Origin: Lachnospiraceae bacterium oral taxon 500
GTDB lineage: Bacteria > Bacillota > Clostridia > Lachnospirales > Vallitaleaceae
Assembly (NCBI GenBank): GCA_002999035.1
Contig: CP027241.1
Location: forward strand, 623,001-687,000
DNA: 64,000 bases
Direction of reading: 5' to 3'
The notes beneath the pieces were generated by a model, which searched no databases, was not told where the DNA came from, and saw only the letters and a program-made list of their open reading frames with translations. The position numbers were made by a program, and so were the translations under genes. Within the stretch, counting starts at the first letter, position 1, and every line of letters starts with the position of its first letter. Shown here in pieces: positions 51,059-60,922 of this stretch.

Positions 51059-54000
51059 CTATCTGTCCGTTTTTTCAGTGAAAATCCATTCTTTCTTTTC
51101 ATACAGTCCAGTAACGGATTGACTGATGACTGCCGGCTTGTCTGCTGCTTTTAAGTGCTTACTGATTGATATTATCCCTGATCTATCAGACTCTCCGATT
51201 AATTTCAGATTTGTCTCTGTAGTTCCAATCCTCGTTAAGTGTAATATCCGTAATAATGCCTCACATTGCTGTTCCGGATCAAGCACAACAAACTTCTCTT
51301 TTCCATCTAATAATTTCTGCCCAAATGCATTCGGACGCTTTGCATAGACAGCATGAGCATGCTTATCTGCCAGTATATCATACAGCCTGCAGTTTTGTTC
51401 AGCACTTATCTCTTCCTCCAGTATATGCCACGTGACCGCCTTCTCAACCTTCTTAATGTATGTTGTCCAATTTTCAGGCAGGTAAAGGCTCATAGCATTT
51501 CTTAAAATCAACCTATCTCCTGTTTTTCCCGACAAATGGAACTGATATCCGTTAATTTCAAGAAGTGACTGAATCTTTAATTTCCTACGTAAGATATTCA
51601 CTTCACCATACCCCAGTACCTCTTCGCAGTATCTCTCCAGACCATTTGCCTCTCTTTCCACCTTTTCCTTGCAATATAAAGGCAGTCCTTCAATTGTGAC
51701 ATTCTCTTTTTTACCCTCTTTATGATGTACAATAAAGTAGTAAGCTATGGTCGCTGATGTAAAGCCACCATACTTTGTTACATCCTTCATCCTTGTATCA
51801 GATGTTTTTAATGGAAGATAGTTTTCAGGTTTTGCTTTCTTTGCAGAATACAGTGTTGCATTGGCTATACCTCCATGCTGTTCAAAGTTCATTCTTGTCA
51901 AAAGTGGAGTATTTTTCTGCATCATTTTTCTAACATTTACAATGGTTCCCTTCTCATCTTTCCTCTTTGCAATCCAAGCTGTCTCACAACCACGAATAAC
52001 ATCCCATTCAAACATCTTAGCCAGATTGTAACGATTCTTCTCCTTATCCTTCTCATAGTCCTTGCGGATAAAATTCCATGGATTTTTCGTAAATTTAGTA
52101 TGATATACATTTCCAACCACAATGTTCAGGTAAGCATCCTGTGCATGATGAAAATCATTTACAAGGCGGCTTTTCAAAAATCCGTTGTCCCGTCTGAAAT
52201 CTGATACATTTGATGCTTTTGCATATACAATATCAGTGCCTGTAAATAACTGTTCCAAGAGGGTTGCAACCCCCTTTGTTCCCTGTCCGGTTTCTACCAG
52301 CTGCCTTGCAATAAAATCTCCCAACTGTTTTTCCGTAAAAGGAGTATTTGATATAAGTCTTGTATATTTCTCATCTGTAATTAACTTTTGTTTATGGAGA
52401 GCGTTCCATAATTCCTGAACTTTAGGATTTGCCTTTATCTGTTTAGGTATAGGATATAGGTCTTTTTTAATATGCTGATTAGCCTGTCTGTTAACCAATA
52501 CGAGATTGTTCATAATACTGTCATCTTTAACATAGTGTCTTGGATAAATATGGTCTATATCATATAAATTATCATCATACAGCCTGCCCAAATCTATCTC
52601 TTCACCTGTATACATGTCTCGTCCCATCTGCATATAATACAGAAACAGCTTTTTACTTCTTAATTTACCGCTTTCATTCGCTTCTGAAAGTTCCTGCTTC
52701 CAATTATGATTTTCTGTATTCTTTATATTCTTATAAAGCTCTAAGAGCTGACTTCCCCTTGAAGCTTTTCTTCCCTTATCACCCTTTTCTTCCTCTGTTC
52801 TGGTCATTTCAACAAAAATTCTTTTAGGTGCATATCCCATTACCTGCTCAATTTCACGTATAAGCAACAACGTCTGCCAAATCATACGTTTTACCGGTAC
52901 TGAAAAATAGCTGTCCTGCAAATCTTCATAAGTAAAATCGCTTAATGACTTCATAGCAACTGTACTCTGTTTTGCCAGTTCTTCTTTGAAGGTAAAATCA
53001 TCACTGTTAATCAGCTCCATAAAGTTAAGGCTATACTCCCACATTGCCCGCCCCAATGACATAATCTCACCGGTAGACTTGTCACATCCGCTAAGTGTAA
53101 GAAGTGCTTTGGAGAATCTTCCCCAATCCTTAAATTTGTAGCCAAGAATTCTTTTTAACTGATTTTCATCTAATATACCCTGTTCCACATACTTTGTAAG
53201 CCGCTGTTTTAACATCTTTTTGGAATCACCAAAAACAGTACCCCAATAAATTATATCTTCTGCAGTAGCAAGGATAGCGTCTTCTTTTAGGCGTTCACCA
53301 AAAATTGCATACATTTTTCCATAAGAGGATAAAGAGTTATTAATAGTCTTATCTATTCCTGTCACCTGCTCTTCAGAGCTGATTAAGCTTTGTGCCACCA
53401 GATAAGAACAAAGCTGTTTCTTAGTTAAACGCTTTCCCTTCATAAAACAGTCTTTATAGATTTGCTGTTTTAGCTTTGTATCCAATCGTTCACCATCAAT
53501 ACAAAGGTTGTTGATTTCATTTAGTACACAATATCTCTCGTAAGCAAGAGACGCTTTTGGCATGACCTTTTCACCCTGAATATATGTACAGGTTCTGATA
53601 AGGTTACCGATAAAGGCTTCTGAGGTTGCACTCATATCCACTTTATCGTTGATATTCCAAGGCAGAACTGCCCCCTCTTCTTTCCTCACAATCCAACCGG
53701 TTTTACTATTTCCCCCAAGCGGTCCCACATAATATGGAATCTGAAATGTAAAAAGCTGTATTATCCTTTCTGAAACTGTCAACCCACTCTCATCCTTGTC
53801 TTTTAAGAATGGCAGATAATTTTCGGCATTTTTTAATATTCTTTCCATTTCTTTTTTATGTACCTGATTTGGGATGACACCATTGGCACCGGTCAACTGT
53901 TTAGGAAGAAACTGTTCTTTTTCAATCTTTTCCATAACATACTGAATATCTTCATCATCTGTAATATCTTTAAATGCCTTTTTTATTGTCGAATATATAT

Positions 54001-55153
54001 CATCCGCTTTTCTTCCCTTCATATTTCGTCTGTATTTATTACTTTCTGCAATTGCATCTGTTGAATTAAGGGAATTAACGTATGCCGAATAAGTTCCGTC
54101 TACATTTGAACGAAACATCATATCATATTCTTCCTTAGTCTTGTATTTACGAAACAACATTTTTAAAAGCTTTAAATCTTTGCAATGCTTTTCATATAAT
54201 TCCACTCTGGCACAGGAGAGATAGTCATATCCCTTGAGAGTTCCTGCTAAAACAGCATAGTCATAGATACTTTTAAGTTGTTCAATGACTGCATACTCTT
54301 CCTCAGTTAATTGTTCCATTAACTCCGCTATCTTATCTGAATAAGAAAAATCATGAAAACACAGAGGCACTTTCTCTTCCGTCTTTTCGTCAAAAATAAG
54401 CTTAGCATTTATACTCAATCCACATAAACACTTTAACAACTCATTTACGCTTTTATCTTTTTTAACTACACCAAATAACTCCTGCAGCTCTTCATGTTTT
54501 TTCTTTCTTCCGGTATCAGAATTGCTGATAATGTCTATTACCTGTTGAACAGACTTATGCTCTATTATCATCTCATAATCATTTTCAAACTTGTCCAAAA
54601 CCTCCTGATATACGGCATCTACCTGCTCAGTGTTTAACGCATCTCCTTCTGCATTTAATAGGAAATGACCTCTGTGCTTAAACATATTGGCAAGTGCCAG
54701 GTAAACTAAGCGAACATCGAATTTTGCCCCTGTATTTTCCAGATCAAGCAACGCCTTTCTAAGATGAAAGATTGTCGGATATTCAGTATAATAATCAGTA
54801 TCCTTATAATTTTCATCATCAAAGATTCCATTTTTTGAGTTTAATTTTTTATCTTTGTCCTCAAGGAAATATTTACTGTTTTCCATACGGATAAAGAAAT
54901 TTGGATCAATTTTATTTATTGCATCACCGAAATAGCTTTTTAGCAAACCAAGTCTAACAACCTGACGCTGTCGTCGTCTTCTGTTAACTCTATATTTCCA
55001 CCTCTCAGCTGCTGACTCTGCCGTTTCAAATTCACGAATGCCCCACATATCTTTTCCTTTTTTTCTCAACAACTCATACTTGGTATTTGTTACTGCCCAG
55101 CCTACAGAGCCGGTTCCCATATCCAGTCCTAAAAAGTACTCTTGTTTTTCCAT
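51059..55153 (-). CDS. cas9: Cas9 endonuclease, type II-A size
   Basis: 1364 residues. RuvC-I YFLGLDMGTGSVGWAVT (Asp11), Arg-rich bridge helix RVNRRRRQRQVVRLGLLKSY, a large recognition lobe, RuvC-II RIFVEMTRTEEEKG (Glu about 782), HNH YDIDHIYPRHYVKDDS (His about 868), RuvC-III HHAQDAYLNIVVGNVY (Asp about 1006) and a C-terminal PAM-interacting region. All catalytic residues are present and the length is close to SpCas9 (1368). PAM cannot be deduced by eye. Confidence 0.98.
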   Translation of the reverse strand: MEKQEYFLGLDMGTGSVGWAVTNTKYELLRKKGKDMWGIREFETAESAAERWKYRVNRRRRQRQVVRLGLLKSYFGDAINKIDPNFFIRMENSKYFLEDKDKKLNSKNGIFDDENYKDTDYYTEYPTIFHLRKALLDLENTGAKFDVRLVYLALANMFKHRGHFLLNAEGDALNTEQVDAVYQEVLDKFENDYEMIIEHKSVQQVIDIISNSDTGRKKKHEELQELFGVVKKDKSVNELLKCLCGLSINAKLIFDEKTEEKVPLCFHDFSYSDKIAELMEQLTEEEYAVIEQLKSIYDYAVLAGTLKGYDYLSCARVELYEKHCKDLKLLKMLFRKYKTKEEYDMMFRSNVDGTYSAYVNSLNSTDAIAESNKYRRNMKGRKADDIYSTIKKAFKDITDDEDIQYVMEKIEKEQFLPKQLTGANGVIPNQVHKKEMERILKNAENYLPFLKDKDESGLTVSERIIQLFTFQIPYYVGPLGGNSKTGWIVRKEEGAVLPWNINDKVDMSATSEAFIGNLIRTCTYIQGEKVMPKASLAYERYCVLNEINNLCIDGERLDTKLKQQIYKDCFMKGKRLTKKQLCSYLVAQSLISSEEQVTGIDKTINNSLSSYGKMYAIFGERLKEDAILATAEDIIYWGTVFGDSKKMLKQRLTKYVEQGILDENQLKRILGYKFKDWGRFSKALLTLSGCDKSTGEIMSLGRAMWEYSLNFMELINSDDFTFKEELAKQSTVAMKSLSDFTYEDLQDSYFSVPVKRMIWQTLLLIREIEQVMGYAPKRIFVEMTRTEEEKGDKGRKASRGSQLLELYKNIKNTENHNWKQELSEANESGKLRSKKLFLYYMQMGRDMYTGEEIDLGRLYDDNLYDIDHIYPRHYVKDDSIMNNLVLVNRQANQHIKKDLYPIPKQIKANPKVQELWNALHKQKLITDEKYTRLISNTPFTEKQLGDFIARQLVETGQGTKGVATLLEQLFTGTDIVYAKASNVSDFRRDNGFLKSRLVNDFHHAQDAYLNIVVGNVYHTKFTKNPWNFIRKDYEKDKEKNRYNLAKMFEWDVIRGCETAWIAKRKDEKGTIVNVRKMMQKNTPLLTRMNFEQHGGIANATLYSAKKAKPENYLPLKTSDTRMKDVTKYGGFTSATIAYYFIVHHKEGKKENVTIEGLPLYCKEKVEREANGLERYCEEVLGYGEVNILRRKLKIQSLLEINGYQFHLSGKTGDRLILRNAMSLYLPENWTTYIKKVEKAVTWHILEEEISAEQNCRLYDILADKHAHAVYAKRPNAFGQKLLDGKEKFVVLDPEQQCEALLRILHLTRIGTTETNLKLIGESDRSGIISISKHLKAADKPAVISQSVTGLYEKKEWIFTEKTDR

Positions 55154-55183
55154 GCTTTATCTCCTTTTATTTAAAATCTTGTA

Positions 55184-55211
55184 TTGACTTTTCCCACAAA
55201 TATGTTATTCT
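55184..55211 (+). promoter_or_regulatory. Promoter of the tracrRNA
   Basis: TTGACT (55184-55189) and TATTCT (55206-55211), 16 bases apart, pointing away from cas9. It predicts transcription start near 55218, just before the anti-repeat. Confidence 0.65.
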
Positions 55212-55217
55212 GTAATT

Positions 55218-55311
55218 GAATTAACAAAGCGAGTGCAAATAAGGATTTATCCGATATCGCCTCAGGGTCCGCATTGTGCGGTTAAAAGATCTATTTAATA
55301 GGTCTTTTTTT
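55218..55311 (+). ncRNA. tracrRNA
   Basis: The anti-repeat AATTAACAAAGC pairs perfectly over 12 bases with the crRNA repeat segment GCUUUGUUAAUU. After a bulge (tracr GAGUG against AGA), CAAAT pairs with the repeat start GUUUG. AAATAAGG and ATCCGATATCG match the nexus region of SpCas9-type tracrRNAs. A GC stem CCGCA/TGCGG and a terminator AGATCTAT/ATAGGTCT followed by T7 complete it. It is encoded on the strand opposite to cas9, between cas9 and the hydrolase gene. Confidence 0.87.
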
Positions 55312-55430
55312 ATTTATTTTCAAAATAACTCAATACGATTAAGTAAAAAACTACTATTTTTTTCTTTAAAAAAGCAGTAATGATTTTGCAGTCATTACCG
55401 CTTAAACCAAACGTTCTATTTAGTTTCCTA

Positions 55431-56483
55431 CTATTCTTTTCTCGTCCACTCCTCCAGCGCCTTCAATAAAATCCGGTCACTATCGATCTTTGCTGCTTCA
55501 TTAGCTTCATATTCGCCACCTACAGACATATTGGACAGCACCGGTGGACCAAAGAAAATATGTCCGGCTTTTTCATAAGTGACCAGCTTTTTCTCTGCAG
55601 GGTATCTTTTAATAATATCCTCTGCCATATCAGCCGATGGCCACATCTTATCTTCCTTACCGGCAAAAATCAAGAGGTTTGCTTTTGCCTTGCTTACATC
55701 AATCAATGCAGCTTCTTTGTTTTCAGCATTTTCCGTCACCGAGCGATAAATCGGCTCATATTCTATAGGTGCATTAAAGAACATCCGCATCATGAACTTA
55801 CCATAAGTCGAGCCTGATGCTGCCGTAAACGGCAGATAAGCCAGTTCCTTTCCCTGAAAGCTCCAGGATGAGTTGCTGCTTGAATAATCGAATGAAAGTC
55901 CCTGAAAGACATAGGTAGACGGCGCATATAAAACAACGTTATCTACCAGATCGGGATATTTTCCTGCCAAAAGAAGGCACATCTCTGCCCCTTTAGAGCC
56001 TCCCAATATAGTCAGTGGTTTAGCTGCCACTGCATTTTTTTCAATCTCAGCATAAGCTTCCGTGAAAAAATCCAGTGGTACTTTAACCAGTTCTTTTTGC
56101 TGATTGTCACGGCCGAAAAAGTAGAGGGAATAAACCTCATAGCCCTCCTTAGCCAGATTTACCGCCATGTTTATATTGCTGCTACCCTCGCTGCCGCCAA
56201 AGGTAATTACAGTTCCCTGATGAGTAATCTTCTCCGGGCGCAAATGATATCCGTTTAAGTAATTGCCCTTTACCACACTAATATTTATCCCGGGCAGGTT
56301 TGATTTTTCCGGCTCTTCCTGATTGATTTCACGATAGATGGAATTAGCCTCCAATGTACTTTCCCTGATTTTCTCTTTACCCTTGGTAATTTGACCATTA
56401 ATAAACCTCACTACAATCAGCAGAATAATTAGCACTGCTATTGTGATAAAAATGCCTTTGAGTACTTTCCACAATTTCTTCAT
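55431..56483 (-). CDS. Alpha/beta hydrolase, BAAT/acyl-CoA thioester hydrolase C-terminal type
   Basis: 350 residues with an N-terminal membrane anchor (about 5-27, VLKGIFITIAVLIILLIVVR). The extracytoplasmic domain has a nucleophile elbow GGSKGAEMC (Ser about 162), LVDNVVLYAPS and a late His in YEKAGHIFFGPP, giving a Ser-Asp-His triad. The family includes acyl-CoA thioesterases and bile-acid conjugating enzymes, but outside the membrane another ester or amide substrate is more likely. Monocistronic. Confidence 0.8.
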   Translation of the reverse strand: MKKLWKVLKGIFITIAVLIILLIVVRFINGQITKGKEKIRESTLEANSIYREINQEEPEKSNLPGINISVVKGNYLNGYHLRPEKITHQGTVITFGGSEGSSNINMAVNLAKEGYEVYSLYFFGRDNQQKELVKVPLDFFTEAYAEIEKNAVAAKPLTILGGSKGAEMCLLLAGKYPDLVDNVVLYAPSTYVFQGLSFDYSSSNSSWSFQGKELAYLPFTAASGSTYGKFMMRMFFNAPIEYEPIYRSVTENAENKEAALIDVSKAKANLLIFAGKEDKMWPSADMAEDIIKRYPAEKKLVTYEKAGHIFFGPPVLSNMSVGGEYEANEAAKIDSDRILLKALEEWTRKE

Positions 56484-56709
56484 TTTAGTCTTCTCCCATC
56501 CTCGGCTTGCACTAAATATTCTGCTACATATTGTTATTAAAACATAATATTCCGACAGCTTCAGTACGCTGTTTTTCTGTCTACATATTTACCAAAAACA
56601 ATGTAAATACTAATTAATATAATACAACGTTTCGCTTTTTGTGTCAACAAAAGCACTTTGCTTCTTATTTGCCTTTAATAAGTGTAAAATTCAACTTTTT
56701 TGATATATA

Positions 56710-57070
56710 TTGCTTAAAATTACATTTTCTTATCTACAGTCCTTGAACCATGTTTTGATTGTTTATGTATTTAAAACTCCCGTATTAAGAAATTTCTGTA
56801 TAATATGTATTACCCTCAATTGTATGTTGATTCCGCTTAGCGCACTTAAGGCTCCGATAGTGAATGATATTTTCGGTATGGGGAGTGAGCTTTTAAGCTT
56901 TGCAGGGATTTTTGCTTCTATTGGCGGCATTATGGGAGCAGTTCTTTTACCTTATATCGCTAAAATATTATCTCCGCTTAGAATTACAATTCTGGGAACA
57001 TTTCTGTTAATTATCGGAATGACTTGCATACCTGTGGGAAGGCTTGTTAAAGGCAATGCAATTCTGTATA
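56710..57070 (+). pseudogene. Major facilitator transporter fragment
   Basis: Residues such as PLSALKAPIVNDIFGMGSEL, LLSFAGIFASIGGIMGAVLL and LSPLRITILGTFLLIIGM are the middle helices of an MFS efflux protein (macrolide-efflux type). Both the first helices and everything after about the ninth are missing, and the frame runs into unrelated TPR-like sequence. Confidence 0.65.
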
Positions 57071-57821
57071 CAGTGAACGGAAAAGAAGAAGATGCCAAAA
57101 AGTCGGTAGCCTTACACGAAAAGCCTTAACCCTTCTTTCTCAAAATGATGATTCGGATTTAAATGAGTTTAATATAAGGATGAATATAGCAAAACTAAAA
57201 ATCGTCATTGATCCTGATGGTGCACTTGCAGAGTTTAATAAGATTAATTACCTCGGAATTGCTGGTACAGATATAGCACGCCTGTTGCACAAAAAAGGAG
57301 AAACTGATGAAGCTTTAGAGCGGTATACAAACGCTTTATTCTATAATCTCATGAGGGACTTGGATTTATCGCTGAATATTTCTTTAGCAATTGCATCTCG
57401 TGGGACTAAAAAAGACTTCAGAGAAGCCTGTGACTTAATAGATCGGAGTATTGCTTATTCAGATTCCGCCAGTTTGGAAAAAAACTGTTACACTTCAAAG
57501 CTTAAAGTTATCCTTCTTATAACAAAAGTATTGGCTCTATCTTGCCTAACTGAGTATGAAAGTATGAAAAGTACAATTGACGAGGCATATGCTTTGGCTA
57601 AAAAATATGATGACAACCCTAATAATTCTTTTCGCAACTTCATAAAATTTTGGCATGCAAAAGAAAATTTTAAGCCACTTGCAAGTGATGATCTGGGACA
57701 GAGTGCTGTCCGCAGCATAGATAATTTTTTTGCAACCAAACCGTATACTGTACAAAAGGAATTAGAGGAAAATGTCTTTGAAGCCAAAAAATATTGGGAA
57801 AGTATTAGAAAGCTATTATAG
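57070..57821 (+). pseudogene. C-terminal part of a TPR-type regulator, frameshifted
   Basis: The frame from 57180 gives 213 helical residues with TPR-like repeats (EALERYTNALFYNLMRDLDL, ACDLIDRSIAYSDSASLEKN). Upstream, NGKEEDAKKSVALHEK in one frame continues as ALTLLSQNDDSDLNEFN in the next; one base lost in the A-run near 57120 explains the break. The N-terminal DNA-binding part is absent. The original protein was probably an XRE-TPR regulator. Confidence 0.55.
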
Positions 57822-58006
57822 TTTGTGTCAAGTACTCGTTGGCAAATTCTTTTACCTGTAAATTTGCAACATCCTGTTGTAAATTTAAACTATTCATCAT
57901 AACTGTATCAAAACACCTTCCCTTGGTGGACATCTTAAAGGACGTCAGAATGCCATTTTAAGTGCCACCTGAGTGCCAAATTATAAATATAAGTTTTTGC
58001 ATGAGC

Positions 58007-58045
58007 AAAAAACGGAACCACCGCCAAGCGCATGGTTCCGTTTTT
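58007..58045 (-). terminator. Terminator of the five-gene glycan operon
   Basis: Stem AAACGGAACCA / TGGTTCCGTTT flanked by A and T runs, 14 bases after the DUF2264 stop on the minus strand. Confidence 0.75.
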
Positions 58046-58058
58046 AATTTTATTTCTC

Positions 58059-59921
58059 TTACGCTAAGTCAATCCAGACTTGCCGATTGTCCGCGAAATT
58101 AATCCTGATGCCGCTTCCCTCATCCGTGATAACCGGACGCTGCTGCCGTTTCTCGGCCGCCTGTCCGGAGCGATCGGCAAAGACCATGTCCACCAGCCGG
58201 TGCTCACCCGCCGGTAATTCATAACTCACCGTCGGAATAACCGTCAGCGGATAAAATAAATTAGTATTAGGAAAAGCATCAATCACCCGGCTATTGCCGC
58301 CGCTCAGGCTGACAATTCCGCTGATTCCGCCGGGCACACTGACAAAGACCCCGCCATTTTCTTCCTGCCGGCAAAGCAGCGAATATTTCTCTCCGGCTGC
58401 GTCCTCATTTTCAATAGCATACCCGCCGTCAGCCACTTTGACCGGATACGCAGTCTTGAGTCGGTGAATCCGAACATGCCAACTGCCGCCCGGCACTAAC
58501 CAGGTTATTACCGTAACTCCCGGCAAAATCTCATACTCCGAGCGAATCCATTCCTCTGTCAGACTGAATTGTTTTCGGCCCGCATACACCCGGTAAAACT
58601 CTTCCTCTGCCCGAGAAACTGCCAGTACCGAATCAAAGGCCCCCATCGCCAAATTGTTGCCCCGGGAAACACTGAAACCAAACTGGTTGGAATACACAAA
58701 CTTTTCATATTTTTCCACGCAGGCACCATGATTCATAGCGCAGTGCTGATCAACCGTAAATGCCTGCACATGGTGATTTTCATCATGCGTAATCAACATT
58801 CGGGCATGACTTAATTTTTTCTGCGGCTGATAGGAAAACTCCTCCGCCGGTGCCGCCCAAAACGGATGCTCCGCCGGCAGTGCCAGCATAATAAAGGACT
58901 TCAGCGCCCAATACGGCGAGCCGCCGCCGTTATAATTTTCACTCATAAACAGATTCGGATAATGATAGCCAACACTAAGGACTCCGGCATTATCAAAAAT
59001 CGGACGCTTCAGCCAGCTTTCCAAGTTCCGCAGCACCAGGTTTTTCAGGACGCCATAACCTGCCCCCTCACCGCCGGCAAAGGCCAGCGCTCCAAAAAAG
59101 GAATTGTGCGCGAATCGATAAGTCAGGCTCCGGCCAAAGGGCAGCTCGGCTCCGTCATTGGCAAACCAGTAGATAAAGTCCTGACAAAATTGATTCCCCT
59201 TCTCCAGCGTTGTCTGATAAAACTCCGGCTCACTGTCTTGCAAAAGTTTCGCCCGAATCAGACTATAAAAATGAATGGCAAACGCCACATAATAATCAAT
59301 TTGACCGTCATTGCCGTCATAATACCAGCCATCGCCGGTATAACAGCTCCGGATCAGCGCCAAATCATCCTCAACGCAAGCCTCTGACCACTCAAGACCC
59401 AGCAGCCGAAACGTCGTATTGACCAAAATCCGGAAATACCGCCAGTTATTGCCGTGAACCTTTTTAAAATTAATTTGATTCAGCCATTCATATAAGTTTT
59501 TCTGTGCCTGCGGCGAAAAATCACGATACAGTTTTTGCGGTGACAAGCTGATGGCCACTGCCAAGGCTGCCATTTCGACCATGCGCTGATCAAAATCATG
59601 AATATCGCCCCAATATTCGGGATGATTCGGATCCGTACCATTCTGAATACCGGTAATGCAAAGTTCCTGCCACTGTGCCGCTTCTTGACGTAAGTCCTCC
59701 GGCAAATCAGTATTGGCCGTATGCCATAAAGGCCCCAAGCCCCATAAAATACGGGCAAAACCTTCCATTCCGGCAATTTTTCGGCCATAATGAACCCCGG
59801 CTGCACTGACGTTTAAAAATGCTTTGCCCGGGCTGTAAAAATCCTTGAGCGGACGAATCATATCCAGCAGCAAACGAGCCGCATCGGCTCTGGTTTGCAG
59901 TCTAATCGTTTCCTGTTTCAT
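58059..59921 (-). CDS. DUF2264 family protein (candidate GH154 glycosidase)
   Basis: 620 residues, no signal peptide. N-terminal alpha/alpha-toroid-like domain with GLGPLWHTANTDLPEDLRQE, YWGDIHDFDQRMVEMAALAV, NNWRYFRILVN and YDGNDGQIDYYVAFAIHFYS; C-terminal beta-sandwich from about 370. This is the DUF2264 fold; I recall the family being linked to GH154 beta-glucuronidases. Acting in the cytoplasm it would release uronic acid, whose product could feed the KDG kinase and KDPG aldolase in the same operon. Hydrolase class is inferred. Confidence 0.78.
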   Translation of the reverse strand: MKQETIRLQTRADAARLLLDMIRPLKDFYSPGKAFLNVSAAGVHYGRKIAGMEGFARILWGLGPLWHTANTDLPEDLRQEAAQWQELCITGIQNGTDPNHPEYWGDIHDFDQRMVEMAALAVAISLSPQKLYRDFSPQAQKNLYEWLNQINFKKVHGNNWRYFRILVNTTFRLLGLEWSEACVEDDLALIRSCYTGDGWYYDGNDGQIDYYVAFAIHFYSLIRAKLLQDSEPEFYQTTLEKGNQFCQDFIYWFANDGAELPFGRSLTYRFAHNSFFGALAFAGGEGAGYGVLKNLVLRNLESWLKRPIFDNAGVLSVGYHYPNLFMSENYNGGGSPYWALKSFIMLALPAEHPFWAAPAEEFSYQPQKKLSHARMLITHDENHHVQAFTVDQHCAMNHGACVEKYEKFVYSNQFGFSVSRGNNLAMGAFDSVLAVSRAEEEFYRVYAGRKQFSLTEEWIRSEYEILPGVTVITWLVPGGSWHVRIHRLKTAYPVKVADGGYAIENEDAAGEKYSLLCRQEENGGVFVSVPGGISGIVSLSGGNSRVIDAFPNTNLFYPLTVIPTVSYELPAGEHRLVDMVFADRSGQAAEKRQQRPVITDEGSGIRINFADNRQVWIDLA

Positions 59922-59931
59922 GCTGCCCTCC

Positions 59932-60900
59932 CTACAAATACGATTTTAAAAGTTCAACACTGCCTTCGATCCCGACTCTGACCTTGGCCGGAATAAAGTA
60001 AGTATCGCCTTTCTTCATCTCATACTTTTCCTTGCCGGCCGACATGATGGCGCTGCCGCTGATCACCGTCAGCACCTTAAAGTTTTTATAGGCTTCGGCC
60101 AGCATCTCTTTTTCAACCAGCATATGATCGACATTGTAATTGCGGTGGCGCACCAATTCCTGAATCTGCGCACCTTCAAACTCCATTGTCTGTCTGGTAT
60201 CCGTCGAAGAAATCAGCGGTTTTTGCCCATACCGGATAATCTCAGCCGCTTTTTCCAAATGAATTTCTTTGGGATTGCCGTTCCGATCCCGTTCGTAATC
60301 ATAAATCCGGTATTTTGTTTCCGAGTTCTGCTGAATCTCGCAGACCAGCAGCGTGCCCTCATAGCTGGAATAAACCGTCCCCGGCTCAATATCAATAAAA
60401 TCGCCTTTTTTCACCGGAATAATCCGAAAAAGTCCTTCAAAGTCCTTATCCGCCGCCCGCCGTAAAAATTCCTCCCGGCCGACGCCGTCCGCCAGCCCCA
60501 TGATTACCTTGGCATCGGGCGAAGCATCCAAAATATACCATGACTTTGATTTGCCGTAGTCCTTTTCATGCCTCATCGCATACTTATCGTCCGGATGCAC
60601 GCGAATGGAAAGCAAGCCTTCAATATCCAGGTATTTGACCAGCAAAGGAAACTTATCGGGAAATTCGGAATAAACCTCTTCGCCGACTAATTCGCTGCCG
60701 TACTCCTGATAAACATCCTCTAAAGTTTTGCCCTTTAACGGCCCGTTCATAATCCGGCTGACACCGCTGGCTCTGGAGCAAAGCTCCCAGCTTTCGCCGT
60801 ATTTATCCCCATCGGGCAGGGCAATATCCAATTCCGTTGCAAATTTCTGTCCACCCCAAATTTTCTTCTTAAAGACTTTTTCAAACTTTAACGGATACAT
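59932..60900 (-). CDS. manA: Class I mannose-6-phosphate isomerase-like protein
   Basis: 322 residues from the ATG at 60900 (AAAGGAGAAGG upstream). Zn-binding cupin motifs: LSIRVHPDDKYAMRHE, then GTVYSSYEGTLLVCEIQQNS, and the N-terminal KKKIWGGQKFATEL. It interconverts mannose 6-phosphate and fructose 6-phosphate. Position 11 bases before the glycosidase gene suggests entry of a hexose from the same glycan. Usual length. Confidence 0.9.
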   Translation of the reverse strand: MYPLKFEKVFKKKIWGGQKFATELDIALPDGDKYGESWELCSRASGVSRIMNGPLKGKTLEDVYQEYGSELVGEEVYSEFPDKFPLLVKYLDIEGLLSIRVHPDDKYAMRHEKDYGKSKSWYILDASPDAKVIMGLADGVGREEFLRRAADKDFEGLFRIIPVKKGDFIDIEPGTVYSSYEGTLLVCEIQQNSETKYRIYDYERDRNGNPKEIHLEKAAEIIRYGQKPLISSTDTRQTMEFEGAQIQELVRHRNYNVDHMLVEKEMLAEAYKNFKVLTVISGSAIMSAGKEKYEMKKGDTYFIPAKVRVGIEGSVELLKSYL

Positions 60901-60922
60901 TTCCTTCTCCTTTCCAGCAATT

